From the NCBI RefSeq assembly GCF_037948395.1, contig NZ_CP149940.1, forward strand, positions 3,038,001 through 3,102,000: a stretch of DNA of 64,000 nucleotides. Direction: 5' to 3'. Made by a program: the position numbers and the translations under genes. The stretch comes from Serratia nevei (GTDB lineage: Bacteria; Pseudomonadota; Gammaproteobacteria; Enterobacterales; Enterobacteriaceae). The stretch's first letter is position 1; each line of letters opens with the position of its first letter. Positions 36,205 through 46,300 of this stretch are shown here, in pieces. The notes under the pieces are model-generated. The model was not told where the DNA came from and did no database searches. It saw nothing but the letters and a program-made list of their open reading frames with translations.

Positions 36205-36993
36205 TTAACTGTAAGCGTTGAGCGTGCGCTGGCACAAAGCAGAGCGCACACAGTCCTGTTTCTCAAAGCGGATAACGCCAATCATCTCGTCCTCTTCGAA
36301 GCGCTCCAGCGCGTCGCTGAGGCCGGATTTCACGCCGCGCGGCAAGTCGCACTGGGTCACGTCGCCGTTGACGATAACCGTCACGTTTTCTCCCAGGCGG
36401 GTCAGGAACATTTTCATCTGGCTGGCGGTCACGTTCTGGGCTTCATCCAGGATAACGACCGCATTTTCGAAGGTGCGTCCGCGCATATAAGCGAACGGCG
36501 CAATCTCTACCTTGCCGATTTCCGGGCGCAGGCAGTACTGCATAAAGGAAGAGCCTAAACGGCGCACCAGAATGTCATACACCGGGCGGAAATAAGGCGC
36601 GAATTTCTCGGAGATATCACCCGGCAAGAAGCCAAGGTCTTCATCCGCCTGCAAAACAGGACGGGTAACGATAATCCGATCCACCTCTTTATGGATCAGC
36701 GCCTCCGCCGCCTTGGCGGCGCTGATGAATGTTTTGCCACAGCCGGCTTCGCCGGTGGCGAAGATCAGCTGCTTATTCTCTATGGCTGATAAGTAATGAC
36801 CCTGAGCTTCGGTTCTAGCCTCGATGGGTGAGCTATCGCGCTTGTCTCGCGCCATGCCGATAGACTCGACTCCCCCCATTTGCACCAGCGAGGTCACAGA
36901 CTCTTCTTCCAGCTGGCGATGACTACGAGCGTCACGACGAATAACGCGTTTCGCTTCACGACGTGCTTTGATCACTGCTTTCTGTCTACCCAT
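36205..36993 (-). CDS. phoH: PhoH-like ATPase
   Basis: Cytoplasmic phosphate-starvation-inducible ATPase of unclear cellular role. The 262 residues show Walker A ATGEAGCGKTF (about 79-89), IIVTRPVLQADEDLGFLPGD, and Walker B VVILDEAQN (about 172-180), followed by RLGENVTVIVNGDVTQCDLP, all hallmarks of the family. It is preceded by a basic N-terminal helix (KAVIKARREAKRVIRR). It lies beyond efeB on the same strand, as in E. coli, but is separated by about 720 bp and its own candidate Pho box. Confidence 0.93.
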   Translation of the reverse strand: MGRQKAVIKARREAKRVIRRDARSHRQLEEESVTSLVQMGGVESIGMARDKRDSSPIEARTEAQGHYLSAIENKQLIFATGEAGCGKTFISAAKAAEALIHKEVDRIIVTRPVLQADEDLGFLPGDISEKFAPYFRPVYDILVRRLGSSFMQYCLRPEIGKVEIAPFAYMRGRTFENAVVILDEAQNVTASQMKMFLTRLGENVTVIVNGDVTQCDLPRGVKSGLSDALERFEEDEMIGVIRFEKQDCVRSALCQRTLNAYS

Positions 36994-37676
36994 AGTGGCA
37001 CCTTACAGTTTGTTTCACCTACCGCAACGGCCAGGCCGCGCGATTATGTTTCACACACGTATTAGGTTTTGGCCTCCTCCGAGCCAATAAGAGCCAAGGG
37101 ACAAGGTGAATCGACGGCAACGCTTAAGCGCCGTGTCTTCACGGGACAACGCGGACTGCATTAAAAAACGTGGAGTAAAAAGTGATGAGATTCGATAGCG
37201 ATAAGAGTGCGGGGTTGCCGGTAAAAGAGAGTCGGAGAGAGAACCCTCGTTACAACGAGAAATCAGGGGAGATGTGTTATTTTTTCTTTCCAGCCCAACC
37301 AAGGACTTTACCATTAGCGATCCCCGCAGTGATATTTACAGCTTCAAGCTGTGCACCGTGTGAAAACTACCGCCAGATGATTACAGTATAATGACATTCA
37401 ATCCTGCCGCGTTACTAAAATGTAAAAAAATTTTATATCTTTTGTTTTCAGTTAGCGCAAAAACACTATATCACGCTCGGCGCGTCATTCCAGAAAAATT
37501 TTTATCCTATTAATATCAATTAATTACAATTAAAAGCCGCGAATGACACTTTAGTTTCTCGATTAAAATTTGCACACCCCAAAGTCGGCGGGCCCTTCAG
37601 ATTTTTTAATCCGCAGGCGACGGATTGAATTGAACTCCGTCGCTTAATGTCCAGCACAATAGGCAAGCCAACGTAA
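36994..37676. promoter_or_regulatory. Long AT-rich region between phoH and efeB
   Basis: About 680 bp with no supported gene. A short reading frame at 37051-37314 (minus) has no ribosome site or family features. The region holds a PhoB-box-like repeat and presumably a long phoH leader. Stretches around 37400-37560 are strongly AT-rich. Confidence 0.55.
37380..37397 (-). promoter_or_regulatory. Candidate PhoB box upstream of phoH
   Basis: On the minus strand ATGTCAT-TATA-CTGTAAT is a direct heptamer repeat with a four-base AT spacer, close to the Pho box CTGTCAT-N4-CTGTCAT. It lies about 390 bp before phoH, implying a long leader or a different start site. Confidence 0.6.
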
Positions 37677-37702
37677 AACGAGGCGGAAGATCCCGCCTCG
37701 TT
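37677..37702 (-). terminator. Terminator of efeUOB
   Basis: AACGAGGCGG-AAGATC-CCGCCTCGTT is a perfect inverted repeat 10 bp beyond the efeB stop, with a short TTTTA tract on the minus strand. Confidence 0.82.
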
Positions 37703-37711
37703 ATTGCGTGC

Positions 37712-39010
37712 TCAGGCCTTGAGCAGGCCGCTGGCCAAATAGTCGCCGCCCTCTTTCACCCCCGGCAATACGAAGAAGTATCCGCCGCCGATCGGCTTGA
37801 TGTATTCTTCCAGCGCTTCGCCGTTGAGCCTTTTTTGCACCGTCAGGAATCCTTTTTCCAGATCGGCCTGATAGCAGACGAACAGCAGCCCCATTTCCAG
37901 CTGCCCGGCATTGGAAACGCCAAGGGAATAGCTGTAGCCACGTCGCAACATAAGGTTACTTTGGCTTTCCGGCGTGCGGGGGTTAGCCAACCGGATGTGC
38001 GCGTCCATCGGGATCACCTTGCCGTCGGGATCGTTCGCGTAGTTCGGCTCGTCATGTTCATGCTTCATGCCGAGCGGCGCGCCGCTGTGCTTTTCGCGGC
38101 CGAAAATGGTTTCCTGCTCCTGCAGCGGCGTGCGATCCCAAAACTCCACGCGGAAGCGAATAATACGCGCCGCCTGGTAGCTGCCGCCCGCCGTCCACGC
38201 CGGCTCGCCGACGTTGTCGCCGACCCACACCACCTTATCCATCAGCGGTTTGTCGTCGGTTTTCGGGTTGGCGGTGCCGTCTTTGAAGCCCAGCAGGTTG
38301 ATCGGCGTCTCTTTGCCTTTGCTGCGCGCCGCATGCGCGGAGATAAACCCTTCGCGCTTCCAGCGCACGCTGAGCAGATCCGGCGAATGCTTGATGATGT
38401 CGCGCAGTGCGTGGATCACCGTTTCATTGGTGTTGGCGCAGATCTGCAGCAGCAGATCGCCGTGGCAAAGCCCGGCGTCCAGCGCATCGTTGGGGAAGCG
38501 GGTCATTTTCTGCAACCGCAGCGGCTTTTGCGCCTGCAGGCCAAAGCGTTCGTCGAACAGCGATGCGCCGATCGAGACGGTGATGGTCAGGTTGTCCGGG
38601 TAAATCTCCGGCCCCATGATCCCCGAATCGAGCGGCGGCAATTTGGCGTCCACCTCCGGCGCCTTGCCGCCGTGGGTCAGGAACGCGATGCGGTCGGTCA
38701 ACAGCCGGAACAGGCGCTCCAGATCCGCTTTGCTGGTCGCCAGCACGTCGAACGCCACCAGCATCATCGCCGCCTGTTGCGGGGTCAGCACCCCGGCCTG
38801 ATGGCGGCCATAAAACGGCTGTTTCTGCCAGCGCTCATCCTGCGGCGCCGCCAACGGCTCCGCCGCTTTGTCCGCCGCCTGCACCAGGCGGCTGCCGCCC
38901 AGCGCCAGCGCGCTCAGCCCCAGCCCCTGCAGCAAACGGCGGCGTGAAGGGGATGCCGCCTCCTGAGAGTGCGGGTGAGGCCCGTTATTCGGGCCTGCCT
39001 TGTTGCTCAT
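37712..39010 (-). CDS. efeB: EfeB, Tat-exported Dyp-type haem peroxidase/deferrochelatase
   Basis: Periplasmic haem protein of the ferrous iron uptake system EfeUOB. The 432-residue precursor has a twin-arginine signal ([20 protein letters not shown], about 21-40), and Dyp peroxidase motifs: [13 protein letters not shown] (GxxDG, with the catalytic Asp), and the haem-ligand region [11 protein letters not shown], with MLRRGYSYS near the C-terminal third. The gene is the last of efeU-efeO-efeB, 11 bp after efeO. Its length agrees with E. coli EfeB (423). Confidence 0.95.
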   Translation of the reverse strand: MSNKAGPNNGPHPHSQEAASPSRRRLLQGLGLSALALGGSRLVQAADKAAEPLAAPQDERWQKQPFYGRHQAGVLTPQQAAMMLVAFDVLATSKADLERLFRLLTDRIAFLTHGGKAPEVDAKLPPLDSGIMGPEIYPDNLTITVSIGASLFDERFGLQAQKPLRLQKMTRFPNDALDAGLCHGDLLLQICANTNETVIHALRDIIKHSPDLLSVRWKREGFISAHAARSKGKETPINLLGFKDGTANPKTDDKPLMDKVVWVGDNVGEPAWTAGGSYQAARIIRFRVEFWDRTPLQEQETIFGREKHSGAPLGMKHEHDEPNYANDPDGKVIPMDAHIRLANPRTPESQSNLMLRRGYSYSLGVSNAGQLEMGLLFVCYQADLEKGFLTVQKRLNGEALEEYIKPIGGGYFFVLPGVKEGGDYLASGLLKA

Positions 39011-39021
39011 AACCTTATGCC

Positions 39022-40158
39022 TCAGTCCAGACCCAATACGCCGCGCAGTTGGGAAAGGTCTTCCGCCAGCGTGGTGATCGGCCCTTTCAACGCATTGCGG
39101 TCGGCATCGGTCAGCTTCTCATAGGACTCATACCCCTCTTTGGTTTGGTACTTCGCCAAAATGGTGTCGACGGTTTTGAAGTTGGCGTCGATCTTGTCCA
39201 GCAGCGGCTTGTTGGCCTTGACCAACAGCGGGCGCAGCAGGTTGACGATCTTCTGCGCGCCGTCGACGTTGGCCTGGAAATCCCACAGGTCGGTGCGGCT
39301 GTAACGGTCTTCTTCACCGCTGATCTTGCTGGCCGCCACTTCTTCGATCAGCCCGGCTGCGCCGCCCACCACCTTGCTCGGCGGGAAGGTCAGTTCACCC
39401 ACGCGTTTTTGCAGTTCAACGGTGTCGTGATACAGACGATCGGCATATTTGCCCATGTCTTTGGTCGAGTTGTCGGCAAACAGCGCCTTCTCCAGACGGT
39501 GGAAGCCGGTAAAGTTCGGATCCGCCGATTTCTTCTCGTAGTCGTCCTCACGGGCGTCAATGCTGCCGTCCAGATCGGAGAACAGCTCGGCGATCGGCTC
39601 GATGCGCTCATAGTGCTGGCGGGTCGGCGCGTACAGCTTGCGCGCTTGCTCCACGTTGCCGGCCTTCACCGCGTCAGTGAACAGCTTGGTCTGTTTCACC
39701 AGCCCGTCGACTTCTTTGATAACGTAGACTTTGTATTCGGCGATCGGGCCAACCAGATCCAGCGCGTTCGGTTTGCCGTCGGTGGCACCGTTGGTGGCTG
39801 CGGTGACGGTCAGTTTGCCTTTCGGGTTGCTGAGCAACCCGCAGGTCATGTCGTATTCGCCCGCTTCCAGCGTGGCGGTCATTTTCTGGGTGAAGCCCGG
39901 CGCGATGTTTTCGCGCTCTTCCACCACCATCACCCCTTTCAGGATTTCCCATTCGACGTTTTTCTGGCTGGTGTTATGCACCACAAACTGCGTCTTGCCG
40001 GCCGGCACCGTCAGCTGCATCGGTTCGCACTGCTTGTCGTTGACCGTGACCTTGACCTGCGGCACGTCCGCCGCCAACGCGTCGATGCTCAGCGCAAACG
40101 CCGGGATAGCCAGTAATGCTGCGTGCAACGCCTTGCGGCGAAATAACGGAGTAGACAT
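39022..40158 (-). CDS. efeO: EfeO, periplasmic iron-binding protein
   Basis: The 378-residue precursor has a signal peptide ([22 protein letters not shown]), a cupredoxin-like N-terminal domain (about 30-130, [20 protein letters not shown]) and a helical M75 peptidase-like domain with [10 protein letters not shown] and the HxxE-type context seen in E. coli EfeO. It is thought to bind iron between EfeB and the permease. Two starts are possible: ATG 40158 with AGGGA eight bases upstream (chosen, nearer the E. coli length of 375), or ATG 40179, which overlaps the efeU stop. Confidence 0.94.
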   Translation of the reverse strand: MSTPLFRRKALHAALLAIPAFALSIDALAADVPQVKVTVNDKQCEPMQLTVPAGKTQFVVHNTSQKNVEWEILKGVMVVEERENIAPGFTQKMTATLEAGEYDMTCGLLSNPKGKLTVTAATNGATDGKPNALDLVGPIAEYKVYVIKEVDGLVKQTKLFTDAVKAGNVEQARKLYAPTRQHYERIEPIAELFSDLDGSIDAREDDYEKKSADPNFTGFHRLEKALFADNSTKDMGKYADRLYHDTVELQKRVGELTFPPSKVVGGAAGLIEEVAASKISGEEDRYSRTDLWDFQANVDGAQKIVNLLRPLLVKANKPLLDKIDANFKTVDTILAKYQTKEGYESYEKLTDADRNALKGPITTLAEDLSQLRGVLGLD

Positions 40159-40178
40159 ACGAGATTCCCTATTAAACA

Positions 40179-41024
40179 TTAATGATTGATTTTACGTTGC
40201 GCCGGGGCCGCTGCCGGCTCCGCGCGCTGCGGCAGGAAAAAGAAAATCAGCGCCGGGATCAGATACAGGAAATAGACGGCCACTTCGCTGACCGTTGGCG
40301 CTTCCTGATAACCGAGAATACCTTCCAGCAGGGTGCCGAACAGCGAATGGGTCGACAGGGTGCTGCTGAAATCGAAGGCGATGTCCTGGAAGTGGTTCCA
40401 CAGGCCGGCTTCGTGGAAGGCGCGAATCGCCCCGGCGGCCAGGCCGGCGGCAACGAACAGAATGAACAGGCTGGTCCATTTGAAAAACTTGGCCAGGTGC
40501 AGCTTCACCCCGCCCCAATAAATCATCATGCCCAGCACGATGGCGGCCACCAGGCCGAGCACCGCGCCGATCGGCGCCGCGGCGCCCACGTCTTGCTGGA
40601 ACGCCGCCAGCAGGAAGAACACCGACTCCAGCCCTTCGCGCGCCACGGCGAAGAACACCATCGCCACCAGCGCCCAACCCTGCCCTTTACCGGCGCTGAG
40701 CGCCTGATCGATCGCCCCTTCCAGATGCACCTTGACCGACTTGGACACCTTACGCATCCAGAACACCATATAGGTGAGGATCACCACCGCCACCACCGCC
40801 ACAATGCCCTCGAACAGCTCCTGCTGTTTCTGCGGGAACTCGCCGGTGGTTTCATTGATGAAGATACCGAGCGCCAGACACAACGCCGCAGCGACAATCA
40901 CGCCGATCCACACCGCGCCCAGCCATTGGCTGCGCTGCGTGCGCTTCAGGTAGCTGGCGATCAGGCTGACGATCAGCGCGGCCTCCAGCCCCTCACGGAA
41001 CATGATAAGAAAGGGAACGAACAT
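40179..41024 (-). CDS. efeU: EfeU, inner-membrane iron permease
   Basis: Ftr1-like permease for ferrous or ferric iron. The 281 residues have seven spans and two REGLE motifs, [11 protein letters not shown] (about 9-19) and [11 protein letters not shown] (about 130-140), which bind iron in the family. An intact reading frame is notable because E. coli K-12 carries a frameshifted copy. It is the first gene of efeUOB and is preceded by a Fur-like box. The C-terminal tail ends [18 protein letters not shown]. Confidence 0.95.
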   Translation of the reverse strand: MFVPFLIMFREGLEAALIVSLIASYLKRTQRSQWLGAVWIGVIVAAALCLALGIFINETTGEFPQKQQELFEGIVAVVAVVILTYMVFWMRKVSKSVKVHLEGAIDQALSAGKGQGWALVAMVFFAVAREGLESVFFLLAAFQQDVGAAAPIGAVLGLVAAIVLGMMIYWGGVKLHLAKFFKWTSLFILFVAAGLAAGAIRAFHEAGLWNHFQDIAFDFSSTLSTHSLFGTLLEGILGYQEAPTVSEVAVYFLYLIPALIFFFLPQRAEPAAAPAQRKINH

Positions 41025-41113
41025 AAATAATCACCCCTGAAAAGACCGCGGCGGCAGAGACGGTGCTTGCGAAATGAGCCGCGGCGACTATGTAAAGAAA
41101 CGTAAAAACCAAC

Positions 41114-41133
41114 GAGAGTGATTATCATTCTGC
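41114..41133 (-). promoter_or_regulatory. Fur-box-like sequence upstream of efeU
   Basis: Read on the minus strand, AGAATGATAATCACTCTC contains AATGATAATCA, the core of the Fur consensus. It lies 90-110 bp before the efeU start and predicts iron repression of efeUOB. Confidence 0.75.
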
Positions 41134-41220
41134 CAAGAATAAATACAAGAGGCATGACGGTGATTTTTTCTAATCAAATGTCGCCAGGTGTTACAGCCGG
41201 ATGACGGCGATCGGCAGGCA

Positions 41221-41245
41221 AAAAAAGGGGCGCTCTGCGCGCCCC
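41221..41245 (-). terminator. Terminator of putP
   Basis: GGGGCGC-TCTGC-GCGCCCC with six T residues after it on the minus strand, about 24 bp beyond the putP stop. It is an intrinsic terminator. Confidence 0.9.
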
Positions 41246-41268
41246 TTACCGACTGACATCGAACGGCG

Positions 41269-42753
41269 TTACACCGTTTTGTACTCGGCTTCCGCCTGAT
41301 CGAAACGCTCGGTCACGGTGGTGGAAGGCTGGCGGCCCATCAGGCTCACCACCACGATGGCAAGGCAACCCAGGATGAAGCCCGGGATGATTTCATACAG
41401 CCCCAGCCATTCGTACTGTTTCCAGACGATCACCGTCACCGCACCGACCAGCATACCGGCCAGCGCGCCGTTGCGGGTCATGCGCGACCACATCACCGAA
41501 ATCAGCACCACCGGACCGAAGGCGGCGCCGAAACCGGCCCAGGCGTAGCTCACCAGGCCCAGCACGCGGTTCTCCGGATTGGCCGCCAGCGCGATGGCGA
41601 TCAACGCCACCACCAGCACCATCACGCGGCCGACCCACACCAGCTCGCGCTGGCTGGCGCCTTTACGCAGGAACGCCTTGTACAGGTCTTCGGTGATCGC
41701 GCTGGAGCACACCAGCAGCTGGCAGCTCAGGGTACTCATGACCGCCGCCAGAATCGCCGACAGCAGCACGCCCGCTACCCATGGGTTGAACAGCAGCATC
41801 GCCAGTTCGATGAACACGCGTTCCCCGTTCTTCGACACGTTACCGGCTTGATCCGGGTTGTTGGCGAAGTAAGCAATACCGAAGAAACCGACGGCGATGG
41901 TGCCGGCCAGGCACAGGATCATCCAGGTCATGCTGATGCGACGCGCGCTGCGGATGGTGCGGTGAGAATCCGCCGCCATGAAACGCGCCAGGATGTGCGG
42001 CTGACCGAAGTAGCCCAGGCCCCACCCCAGCAGCGACAGGATGGCGACGAAGTTCAGCCCTTTCAGCATGTCGAGGTTGGCCGGGTTCTGCGCCTGGATC
42101 ACCAGCATCGAGGTATCGATGCCGCCGACGGCAAAGATCACGATCACCGGCGTCAGGATCAGCGCGAAAATCATCAGGCTGGCCTGCACGGTGTCGGTCC
42201 AGCTTACCGCCAGGAAACCGCCGATAAAGGTGTAGAGGATGGTCGCCGCGGCGCCGGCCCACAGGGCGGTTTCGTAGCTCATGCCGAAGGTGCTTTCGAA
42301 CAGGCGCGCGCCGGCTACGATGCCGGAGGCGCAGTAAATGGTGAAGAACACCAGGATGACGATGGCCGAGATCACGCGCAGCAGCTTGCTGTTGTCTTCA
42401 AAGCGGCTGGTGAAATAATCCGGCAGCGTCAGGGCGTTGTTGTTGGCTTCGGTATGTACGCGCAGCCTTCCTGCCACCAGCTTCCAGTTCAGGTAAGCGC
42501 CGATGGTCAGGCCGATAGCGATCCAGCTTTCGGAGATGCCGGAGAGGAAGATGGCGCCCGGCAGGCCCATCAGCAACCAGCCGCTCATGTCGGAAGCGCC
42601 GGCGGACAGCGCGGTCACCACGCTGCCCAAACTGCGGCCGCCGAGAATATAGTCATCAAAGTTGTTGGTTGCCCGGTAGGCAAGCAGGCCGATCAGCACC
42701 ATCCCGAAAATGTACACCAGGAAGGTCACCAGCATAGGTGTGCTCATTGTCAT
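41269..42753 (-). CDS. putP: Sodium/proline symporter PutP
   Basis: High-affinity Na+-coupled proline uptake protein of the SSS family. The 494 residues have thirteen spans and align continuously with E. coli PutP, including NFDDYILGGRSLGSVVTALSAGASDMSGWLLMGLPG (about 31-66, Na+ and proline binding region) and GAAATILYTFIGGFLAVSWTDT. The ATG at 42753 has GGAGA upstream. It is divergent from putA, with shared operators between them. Confidence 0.97.
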   Translation of the reverse strand: MTMSTPMLVTFLVYIFGMVLIGLLAYRATNNFDDYILGGRSLGSVVTALSAGASDMSGWLLMGLPGAIFLSGISESWIAIGLTIGAYLNWKLVAGRLRVHTEANNNALTLPDYFTSRFEDNSKLLRVISAIVILVFFTIYCASGIVAGARLFESTFGMSYETALWAGAAATILYTFIGGFLAVSWTDTVQASLMIFALILTPVIVIFAVGGIDTSMLVIQAQNPANLDMLKGLNFVAILSLLGWGLGYFGQPHILARFMAADSHRTIRSARRISMTWMILCLAGTIAVGFFGIAYFANNPDQAGNVSKNGERVFIELAMLLFNPWVAGVLLSAILAAVMSTLSCQLLVCSSAITEDLYKAFLRKGASQRELVWVGRVMVLVVALIAIALAANPENRVLGLVSYAWAGFGAAFGPVVLISVMWSRMTRNGALAGMLVGAVTVIVWKQYEWLGLYEIIPGFILGCLAIVVVSLMGRQPSTTVTERFDQAEAEYKTV

Positions 42754-43324
42754 TTAATTCTCCACTTTCATTATTATTCGCGTTTCGCTCCGGCCAAGCC
42801 GGCGCCGGTAAATCCACGCGCAATGCATTTCACTGGCCGCCGCGCCGGAACGTGGCGCAGCCTGCGAGCAAGTGCAGGTAAAATAGTTTCTGCCCGTAAT
42901 TGTTGACCGTCGGTTATCCTAGATGAGCCTTTCATCAACCAACAAGATATTTAACAACAAAGTTACACAAAGTTTACCCTGCGTCACATTTACCGGGCTC
43001 AAAGGTTGCACTCACGACAAGCAAAATGAGTTGCACCTGGTTATTACCCTTATATACCGCAAGGTAAAGCGTCTGCGGCAGCATAAACCCCGACGCATTC
43101 GCTCAATAACGCAACATTCGTGCCAACTGGCCATGTTAAAAAATCGATGAAACTCACACTTCGCTCATCAGCCTGATTTAACAAGGTTGCACAAAGTTGC
43201 AACATGCAGGATATTGTCTGCATTCTTGACACCACACATCTCACGAACCTATCCCAACAGGCTTTCCGGCCTGCTGTTTGTCTAGCCTGATGGGATAGGT
43301 TCTAAACACAGGAGTTGGATTGGC
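42754..43324. promoter_or_regulatory. putP-putA divergent control region
   Basis: A 571-bp intergenic region holding both put promoters. It contains four GTTGCA hexamers, the core bound by the ribbon-helix-helix domain of PutA, at 43005-43010, 43030-43035, 43186-43191 and 43196-43201. All are in the same orientation, and the last is within the palindrome GTTGCAAC. The two clusters are about 150 bp apart. No separate small gene is supported here. Confidence 0.82.
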
Positions 43325-46300
43325 ATGGGCACTACCACAATGGGCGTGAAACTCGACGAGGCAACACGCGACCGGATCAAGAGCGCCGCACAGCGCATCG
43401 ATCGCACGCCGCACTGGCTCATCAAGCAGGCCATCTTTAATTACCTCGAGCGTCTCGAGAGCGGTTCCGATATTCCTGAAATTCCAGCGCTGGCCGCTGC
43501 GGGCCAGCCTGAAGCGGACGACATTATGCCGCAAGCGCAGGAAGAGTCACACCAGCCATTCCTCGATTTTGCCGAACAAATTCTGCCGCAGTCGGTTACC
43601 CGCGCCGCCATCACCGCCGCCTATCGTCGTCCGGAGACCGAAGCGGTGCCGATGTTGCTCGAACAGGCGCGATTACCCGCCGATCTTGCACAGGCCACTC
43701 ACAAAATGGCCTATGGTATCGCCGAGAAGTTGCGTAACCAAAAAAGTGCAAACGGCCGCGCCGGCATGGTGCAAGGCCTGCTGCAAGAGTTCTCCCTCTC
43801 TTCGCAGGAAGGCGTGGCGCTGATGTGCCTGGCGGAAGCGCTGCTGCGCATTCCGGACAAACCGACCCGCGATGCCCTGATCCGCGACAAGATCAGCAAC
43901 GGCAACTGGCACTCGCACCTCGGGCGCAGCCCGTCGCTGTTCGTCAACGCCGCGACCTGGGGCTTGCTGTTCACCGGCAAGCTGGTGTCCACGCATAACG
44001 AAGCCAATCTGTCCCGTTCGCTGAACCGCATTATCGGCAAGAGCGGCGAACCGCTGATCCGCAAAGGCGTGGACATGGCGATGCGCCTGATGGGCGAACA
44101 GTTCGTGACCGGCGAAACCATCGCCGAAGCGCTGGCCAACGCGCGCAAGCTCGAAGAAAAAGGCTTCCGCTACTCCTACGACATGCTGGGCGAAGCCGCC
44201 CTGACCGAAGCCGACGCGCAGGCCTACCTGGTTTCCTACCAGCAGGCGATCCACGCCATCGGCAAAGCCTCCAACGGCCGCGGCATCTATGAAGGCCCCG
44301 GCATCTCCATCAAGCTGTCCGCCCTGCACCCGCGCTACAGCCGCGCGCAGTACGAACGCGTCATGGAAGAGCTCTACCCGCGCCTGCTGTCGCTGACCCT
44401 GCAGGCACGCCAGTACGATATCGGCATCAACATCGACGCCGAAGAGGCCGACCGCCTGGAGATCTCGCTCGATCTGCTGGAGAAGCTGTGCTTCGAACCG
44501 CAGCTGGCCGGCTGGAACGGCATCGGTTTCGTGATCCAGGCCTACCAAAAACGCTGTCCGTTCGCCATCGACGCGGTGATCGACATGGCGCAACGCAGCC
44601 GCCGTCGCCTGATGATCCGTCTGGTGAAGGGCGCCTACTGGGACAGCGAAATCAAACGCGCCCAGATGGACGGCCTGGAAGGCTACCCGGTCTACACCCG
44701 CAAGGTCTATACCGACGTTTCTTACCTGGCCTGCGCCCGCAAGCTGCTGTCGGTGCCGAACCTGATTTATCCGCAGTTCGCGACCCACAACGCCCATACC
44801 CTGAGCGCCATCTATCATCTGGCCGGCAACAACTACTACCCTGGCCAGTATGAGTTCCAGTGCCTGCACGGCATGGGTGAGCCGCTGTACGAGCAGGTGG
44901 TGGGTAAAGTGGCCGACGGCAAACTGAACCGCCCTTGCCGCATCTATGCGCCGGTCGGCACCCATGAAACGCTGCTGGCTTACCTGGTGCGCCGCCTGCT
45001 GGAAAACGGCGCCAACACCTCGTTCGTCAACCGCATCGCCGATGCCACCCTGCCGCTCGACGAGCTGGTGGCCGATCCGGTCAGCGCCGTGGAAGCGCTG
45101 GCAGCCAGCGAAGGCCAGATTGGCCTGCCGCATCCGCGCATTCCGCTGCCGCGCGAGCTGTACGGCGAGAAACGCACTAACTCCAGCGGTCTGGATCTGT
45201 CCAACGAACAGCGTCTGGCCTCGCTCTCCAGCGCCCTGCTCACCAGCGCCAGCCATCCGTGGCGCGCGGAACCTATCATCGACGCCGAATTGGATCAGGG
45301 CGTGGAGCAACCGGTGATTAACCCGGCCGAGCCGGGCGATGTGGTCGGCTACGTGCGTGAAGCCACCGAAGGCGAAGTCAGCCGTGCGCTCGACGCCGCC
45401 GCGGCCGCCGGCCCAATCTGGTTCGCTACGCCGCCGACGGAGCGCGCCGCGATCCTCGAACGCGCCGCCGAGTTGATGGAGAGTCAGCTGCAAAGCCTGC
45501 TGGGCATTCTGGTGCGTGAAGCGGGTAAAACCTTCAACAACGCCATCGCCGAAGTGCGCGAAGCGGTGGACTTCCTGCACTACTACGCCGGCCAGGTACG
45601 CGACGATTTCGCCAACGACAGCCACCGTCCGCTGGGCCCAGTGGTCTGCATCAGCCCGTGGAACTTCCCGCTGGCGATCTTCACCGGCCAAATCGCCGCG
45701 GCGCTGGCGGCGGGCAACAGCGTGCTGGCCAAACCGGCCGAGCAAACGCCGCTGGTCGCCGCGCAGGCGGTGCGCATCCTGCTGGAAGCCGGCATTCCGC
45801 AAGGCGTGCTGCAGCTGCTGCCGGGCCAGGGTGAAACCGTTGGCTCAACGCTGGTCAACGATGCCCGCGTCCGCGGCGTGATGTTTACCGGCTCCACCGA
45901 CGTCGCCGGCATTCTGCAGCGCAGCATCGCCGGTCGCCTGGATCCGCAAGGCCGTCCGACGCCGCTGATCGCCGAAACCGGCGGCCTGAACGCCATGATC
46001 GTCGACTCTTCGGCCCTGACCGAACAAGTCGTCACCGACGTGGTGGCCTCCGCCTTCGACAGCGCCGGCCAGCGCTGCTCCGCGCTGCGTATCCTGTGCA
46101 TTCAGGAAGACGTGGCCGAGCACACGCTGCAAATGCTGCGCGGCGCGATGGCCGAATGCCGCATGGGTAACCCGGAGCGCCTGTCTACCGACGTAGGCCC
46201 GGTGATCGACGCCGAAGCCAAAACCGGCATCGAACGCCACATCCAGGCGATGCGCGCCAAAGGCCGCAAGGTGTACCAGGCCGCCAAAGGCAGCGCGCAG

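Noticed and set aside
37051..37314. 87-residue minus-strand frame upstream of phoH
   Set aside because: No ribosome site, no family resemblance, and it sits in the presumed phoH leader.
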